Assembly (NCBI GenBank): GCA_948471095.1
Contig: CAOKRG010000022.1
Location: forward strand, 1 to 42,007
Length of the DNA: 42,007 nt
Direction of reading: 5' to 3'
From: an uncultured Oscillospiraceae bacterium
GTDB taxonomy: Bacteria; Bacillota; Clostridia; Oscillospirales; Acutalibacteraceae
A model generated the notes under the pieces. It saw only the letters and a program-made list of their open reading frames with translations. It had not been told where the DNA came from and did no database searches. Of this stretch, positions 38,855 through 42,007 are shown one piece after another (position 1 is the first letter of the stretch; every line of letters starts with the position of its first letter). The translations under genes were made by a program, and so were the position numbers.

Positions 38855-40393
38855 ATGCCAACGCCCCAAAACCATCAGGCCGTCGTCGTGTTGGATTTCG
38901 GCGGGCAGTACGCCCAGCTTATCGCCCGCCGGGTTCGGGACCTAAAGGTTTACTGTGAGATCAAGCCCTACCACACCCCTCCGCAGGAGCTGGCCCGCTA
39001 TCAGGGCGTAATCTTCACCGGCGGGCCCGGCAGCGTTTATGCCCCTGACGCGCCCCTATGCAGTCCCGAGCTCTTCCAGCTGGGCCTGCCCGTGCTGGGC
39101 ATCTGCTATGGCGCCCAGGTGATGGCCCATCTGCTGGGGGGCAAAGTCCAGTCTGCCGGGGCCCCGGAGTTTGGCAAAACCGGCACGAGCTTTGTCTCGT
39201 CCTCCCCCCTCTTCTCCCAGGTACCGGACAGCGTCACCTGGATGAGCCACAACGACGCGGTCGGCCAGCTGCCGGAAGGATTCTCCGCCTGTGCCAGCAG
39301 CGCCGGGTGCCCGGTGGCCGCTATGGAGAACCGGGAGAAAAAGCTGTACGCGGTACAGTTCCATCCGGAGGTGGCCCATACGGAATATGGCAATCAGATG
39401 CTGAAAAATTTTCTGTATGATGTGTGCGGCTGCGCCGGGGACTGGGAAATGGGATCTTTCGCCCAGGAAGCGGTGGAGGCGCTGCGGGAGCGCATCGGCG
39501 GGAAGAAGGTGCTCTGCGCCCTTTCCGGCGGGGTGGATTCCTCGGTAGCGGCCATGCTGGTCCACCGGGCCATTGGCAAAAACCTGACCTGCATCTTCGT
39601 TGACCACGGCCTGCTCCGCAAGGGTGAGGGCGGCCTGGTGGAACGGGTGTTCCGCCAGGAATTTGACATGAACATCATCCGTGTGAACGCGGCGGAGCGC
39701 TTCTTAGGCAAACTGGCCGGCGTAACCGAGCCGGAACGTAAGCGGAAGATCATCGGCGAGGAGTTCATTCGGGTGTTCGAGGAAGAATCGTCCAAGCTGG
39801 GGAAGATGGACTTCCTCTGCCAGGGGACCATCTACCCGGACGTGGTGGAAAGCGGCACGGGCCAGGCGGCGGTGATCAAGTCCCACCACAACGTGGGCGG
39901 ACTGCCGGAGGACATCGGCTTCGAGGGGCTGGTGGAGCCCCTGCGGGACCTGTTCAAGGACGAGGTGCGGCGGGTAGGCATTGAGCTGGGCATCCCCGAG
40001 GCGCTGGTATGGCGGCAGCCCTTCCCGGGACCGGGCCTGGCGGTACGGATCATTGGCGAAGTGACCCAGGAACGGGCGGCCACGCTACAGGAGGCCGATG
40101 CGATCTTCCGGGAGGAAGTGGCGAAGTGCGGGCTGGACCGGGAGATCGGCCAATATTTTGCGGTGCTGACCGGCGTCAAGAGCGTGGGCGTCATGGGCGA
40201 CGGGCGCAGCTATGGGGAGACCATCGCCCTGCGGGCGGTCAACACCAGCGACTTTATGACCGCCGACTGGGTGCATCTGCCCTATGAGCTACTGGGCACG
40301 GTTTCCAACCGCATTGTCAACGAAGTATCAGGCGTGACGCGGGTGGTATACGACATCACCTCCAAGCCGCCGGCTACTATTGAGTGGGAATAA
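38855..40393 (+). CDS. guaA: GMP synthase (glutamine-hydrolysing)
   Basis: A 512-residue GuaA. The N-terminal glutamine amidotransferase has the nucleophile in [17 protein letters not shown] and the H-P-E of the triad in [13 protein letters not shown]. The ATP-pyrophosphatase domain has the PP-loop [14 protein letters not shown] and the C-terminal dimerisation domain ends in [13 protein letters not shown], the universal terminus. It aminates XMP to GMP. I chose the ATG at 38855; an upstream TTG lies inside the -35 box. GGAAAGG is rather far (12 nt). The 3' end of guaA is a known integration site for genomic islands, and mobile DNA follows here. Confidence 0.98.
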   Translation: MPTPQNHQAVVVLDFGGQYAQLIARRVRDLKVYCEIKPYHTPPQELARYQGVIFTGGPGSVYAPDAPLCSPELFQLGLPVLGICYGAQVMAHLLGGKVQSAGAPEFGKTGTSFVSSSPLFSQVPDSVTWMSHNDAVGQLPEGFSACASSAGCPVAAMENREKKLYAVQFHPEVAHTEYGNQMLKNFLYDVCGCAGDWEMGSFAQEAVEALRERIGGKKVLCALSGGVDSSVAAMLVHRAIGKNLTCIFVDHGLLRKGEGGLVERVFRQEFDMNIIRVNAAERFLGKLAGVTEPERKRKIIGEEFIRVFEEESSKLGKMDFLCQGTIYPDVVESGTGQAAVIKSHHNVGGLPEDIGFEGLVEPLRDLFKDEVRRVGIELGIPEALVWRQPFPGPGLAVRIIGEVTQERAATLQEADAIFREEVAKCGLDREIGQYFAVLTGVKSVGVMGDGRSYGETIALRAVNTSDFMTADWVHLPYELLGTVSNRIVNEVSGVTRVVYDITSKPPATIEWE

Positions 40394-40410
40394 ATATTTA
40401 GTGTTTTCTG

Positions 40411-40460
40411 AATCCTGAAAAGCGTTGGTAATACAGCGTTTTTCAGGATTTTTCTTTTTT
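40411..40460 (+). terminator. Terminator of guaA
   Basis: AATCCTGAAAA (40411-40421) pairs with TTTTCAGGATT (40440-40450), extended by GCG/CGT, followed by TTTCTTTTTT. Confidence 0.85.
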
Positions 40461-40508
40461 AGTGGCTACAAATTGGCTACATTTGCAGCGATTTTTGTAG
40501 CCAGAGGC
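40461..40508. other. Likely attachment-region sequence next to the integrase remnant
   Basis: TGGCTACAAATTGGCTACAT (40463-40482) is a direct repeat of TGGCTACA, and TGTAGCCA at 40496-40503 is its inverted form. Such clusters near an integrase 3' end often mark recombinase arm or core sites. The exact att core is not determined. Confidence 0.4.
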
Positions 40509-40673
40509 TCACGGCATAATGCCGTCAAGCTGTCTGGCTACCTCCACCTGCTTGTTGGGGTACAGGTGGCTGTATGTGTCCATCGTGGTCTGCACCTTCT
40601 CGTGTCCGAGCCGCTCCGCGATCAGCAGCGGGGAGAAACCCATCTCCACCAACAGGCTGGCGTGGCTGTGCCG
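40509..40673 (-). pseudogene. C-terminal remnant of a tyrosine recombinase (integrase)
   Basis: The minus strand encodes 54 residues plus stop: RHSHASLLVEMGFSPLLIAE, then RLGHEKVQTTMDTYSHLYPN, ending VARQLDGIMP. This is the end of a phage-integrase-type catalytic domain, retaining the GH histidine and the nucleophile tyrosine in MDTYSHLY. An in-frame stop codon lies directly upstream of the first Arg, and no further integrase sequence is visible, so about 85% of the gene is missing. The break at ~40674 coincides with a change to a different, more AT-rich region. Confidence 0.85.
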
Positions 40674-40930
40674 TTACGGTATAATAACGACAAACGGAAA
40701 AAGCCTTTATTTTCAAGGGGTTTGAGCGTTTGCCGTCATTTATTCAATTCCTTTTCCAAGTTGAAATCTGACGAGAAAAATATCGAAAAAAGGAGGCTGT
40801 TTCATTAACGACAAAATTTAATAGTGCCAGCGGTCCGGTGTATTGCCTGACCGCTGGTTGCCGTGGGCGTTTCACTTTTATAGGTGGGCGCCCTTTTTTT
40901 ATACCCATTTTCAAGAGAAAGGAGATTCAC
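40674..40930 (+). other. Left part of the mobile element, regulatory leader
   Basis: The composition is more AT-rich than the chromosome to the left. CCAGCGGTC/GACCGCTGG hairpin (40829-40859) is followed by GGGCG/CGCCC (40865-40869 with 40889-40893) and TTTTTTT. This could be a terminator or attenuator in front of the first element gene. No gene is seen. Confidence 0.55.
40865..40900 (+). terminator. Hairpin plus T7 tract before the first element gene
   Basis: GGGCG pairs with CGCCC and is followed by seven T, 30 bp before the next start codon. As it lies in the leader, an attenuation role is possible. Confidence 0.55.
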
Positions 40931-41452
40931 ATGGAATTAAACGAAATGGAAAAACGGCTGCTGTTTCAGGTTGAGGGCGACTATCAATACAAAGTCCTGA
41001 ACGAGCTCCACATGGCTGCCCGGTACACAAAGGACCCTGAACAGCGGAAGGCAGCGGAAAGTCTGATGGCAAAGCTGCGCGTCCTGACGGATGACGAGTG
41101 CATGGACATCGTGCGGGATATTCAGAAGAATTACCTCCTGCCCTACCCGCCCCGGACGATTGGGGAAAAGATTGCGGAGGCCAGGCAGCGATCCGGCGCG
41201 GAAAAATTGAAAGGGCATGACATCATGGCCCTGGAACGCTTTGCCCCAGAGGTACGGCACATGATCATCTTCAACGTGCTGTCTTATAATTCTCCTGTCG
41301 GCGATAAGGGCGATAAGATGCGCCTGTTCCTTACGGATGCCGGCTATCAGAAATTCTTAGACAGCCAGGAACGGGGCGAAGTCAAACTGAAAAACCATGC
41401 GAAGGTCTCAGGCGGGCATCTCCACTATGACCGCAGGGACCGCGCCTTGTAG
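40931..41452 (+). CDS. Conserved protein of an integrative conjugative element
   Basis: A 173-residue soluble protein with mostly helical character, starting MELNEMEKRLLFQVEGDYQ. I do not recognise a domain, but proteins of this kind precede the replication-initiation gene in Tn1549-like conjugative elements of gut Firmicutes. AAAGGAG lies 6 nt before the ATG. Codon use is less GC-biased than in the chromosome to the left. A possible C-terminal zinc or metal site (GGHLHYDRRDRAL) is only a guess. Confidence 0.7.
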   Translation: MELNEMEKRLLFQVEGDYQYKVLNELHMAARYTKDPEQRKAAESLMAKLRVLTDDECMDIVRDIQKNYLLPYPPRTIGEKIAEARQRSGAEKLKGHDIMALERFAPEVRHMIIFNVLSYNSPVGDKGDKMRLFLTDAGYQKFLDSQERGEVKLKNHAKVSGGHLHYDRRDRAL

Positions 41453-41481
41453 CCCGGAGGGAAAGGAAGGAGGTTTTTGTT

Positions 41482-42007
41482 ATGGCTGTATTCCGGGTAG
41501 AAAAAACAAAGGACTTCACGATCATGTGCAACCACCACCTGCGCAATACGGAACTGTCCTTAAAGGCAAAGGGGCTTCTCTCGCTCATGCTGTCGCTGCC
41601 GGAAGATTGGGACTATACCACAAAGGGGCTCGCCCATATCTGTAAGGACGGTGTGGATTCGATCACCACCGCCCTGAAAGAGCTGGAGCGGCACGGGTAT
41701 CTCACCAGGCAGCGCCTCCGCTATGGGAACGGGCAGCTCGGAGACATCGAGTATACGATCCATGAAAAGCCTGTAAATGCTGAAAAACAGGGGGATTCAC
41801 CTAAACGGGAAAATCCAAGACAGGTAAATCCAGGACAGGCAAAACCTGAACAGGGGGAACCTGGACAGGGAAATCCCGCACAATTAAATACTAATCCATT
41901 AAAAACTAAAAAATCAAAAACGGATATATCAAGGACCCATCCATCAATCTATCCGTCAGGGCCGGAGGCGGCAGGCCGTTCGGATGGGATGGATCGGATA
42001 GAGCTGG
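41482..42007 (+). CDS. Helix-turn-helix replication-type protein of a conjugative element (3' end beyond window)
   Basis: An open frame of 175 codons that runs off the window. Residues 1-95 match the winged-helix domain of Tn1549-type element replication proteins (FRVEKTKDFTIMCNHHLR, LSLKAKGLLSLMLSLPEDWD, then LAHICKDGVDSITTALKELE). A linker follows with a five-fold imperfect repeat of N-P-x-Q (residues about 113-140) and a Lys/Ser-rich stretch. AAGGAGG stands 8 nt before the ATG. The family starts plasmid-like replication of excised elements; that role is inferred. Confidence 0.8.
   Translation, partial: MAVFRVEKTKDFTIMCNHHLRNTELSLKAKGLLSLMLSLPEDWDYTTKGLAHICKDGVDSITTALKELERHGYLTRQRLRYGNGQLGDIEYTIHEKPVNAEKQGDSPKRENPRQVNPGQAKPEQGEPGQGNPAQLNTNPLKTKKSKTDISRTHPSIYPSGPEAAGRSDGMDRIEL

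Noticed and set aside
1-42007. CRISPR arrays
   Set aside because: No regularly spaced short direct repeats with unique spacers were found. The 67-68 bp tandem repeat has no spacers.

Overview
The window looks like a chromosome segment of a GC-rich, endospore-forming clostridium, most likely a gut Oscillospiraceae-type organism (Flavonifractor/Intestinimonas-like). This is inferred from the high GC, the sporulation genes yabP and yabQ beside divIC, a CdaA/CdaR c-di-AMP pair, Shine-Dalgarno sites of AGGAGG type with some GTG/TTG starts, and sigma-A promoters with 17-bp spacers. About 46 protein genes were placed, plus a partial tRNA-Ala and an integrase remnant.

Layout. 1-790: 5' half of a tRNA-Ala and an AT-rich, tandemly duplicated leader carrying a second tRNA fragment. 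791-2866: a FIST sensor plus a soluble chemoreceptor in one operon. 2878-3039: a 162-bp palindrome. 3084-6336: a leftward transketolase operon (tktN, VOC protein, tktC, GNAT, a small YHGS protein), with tktN-VOC bracketed by long inverted copies of one composite repeat. 6861-10986: a sporulation/division cluster (SpoVB/YabM-like flippase, HU, RqcP, YabP, YabQ, DivIC, YabR). 11370-14645: fumarase alpha, Hpf, RlmL-like methyltransferase, GNAT. 14719-17606: TipA-type MerR regulator, flavodoxin-fold reductase, HD hydrolase, zinc-ribbon membrane protein. 17727-18094: a ~370-bp foldback. 18253-22655: MATE exporter, then a solute-binding lipoprotein paired with a chemoreceptor. 23039-27402: a leftward operon of DUF951, ABM, HIT, prfA, a Sua5-CoaE fusion and a lytic transglycosylase. 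27476-29821: cdaA-cdaR. 30193-33961: a CZB chemoreceptor and a MORN-repeat protein. 34008-38795: trmL, pentapeptide protein, FNT channel, MerR regulator, Smr protein, ECF S component and a P-loop kinase. 38855-42007: guaA, an integrase remnant and the start of an integrative conjugative element.

Three chemoreceptors with different sensing modules (FIST, solute-binding protein, CZB) lie within 32 kb. The most unusual layer is non-coding. A modular intergenic repeat with a constant TAAGCCGCCGGAGGC box and interchangeable hairpins recurs through the window, and two large palindromic elements have no coding content. Three promoters have 19-bp spacers, as expected for MerR-family control; two precede merR genes and one precedes the ECF S-component gene. 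The element after guaA has a decayed integrase at its edge, which fits repeated use of that site.
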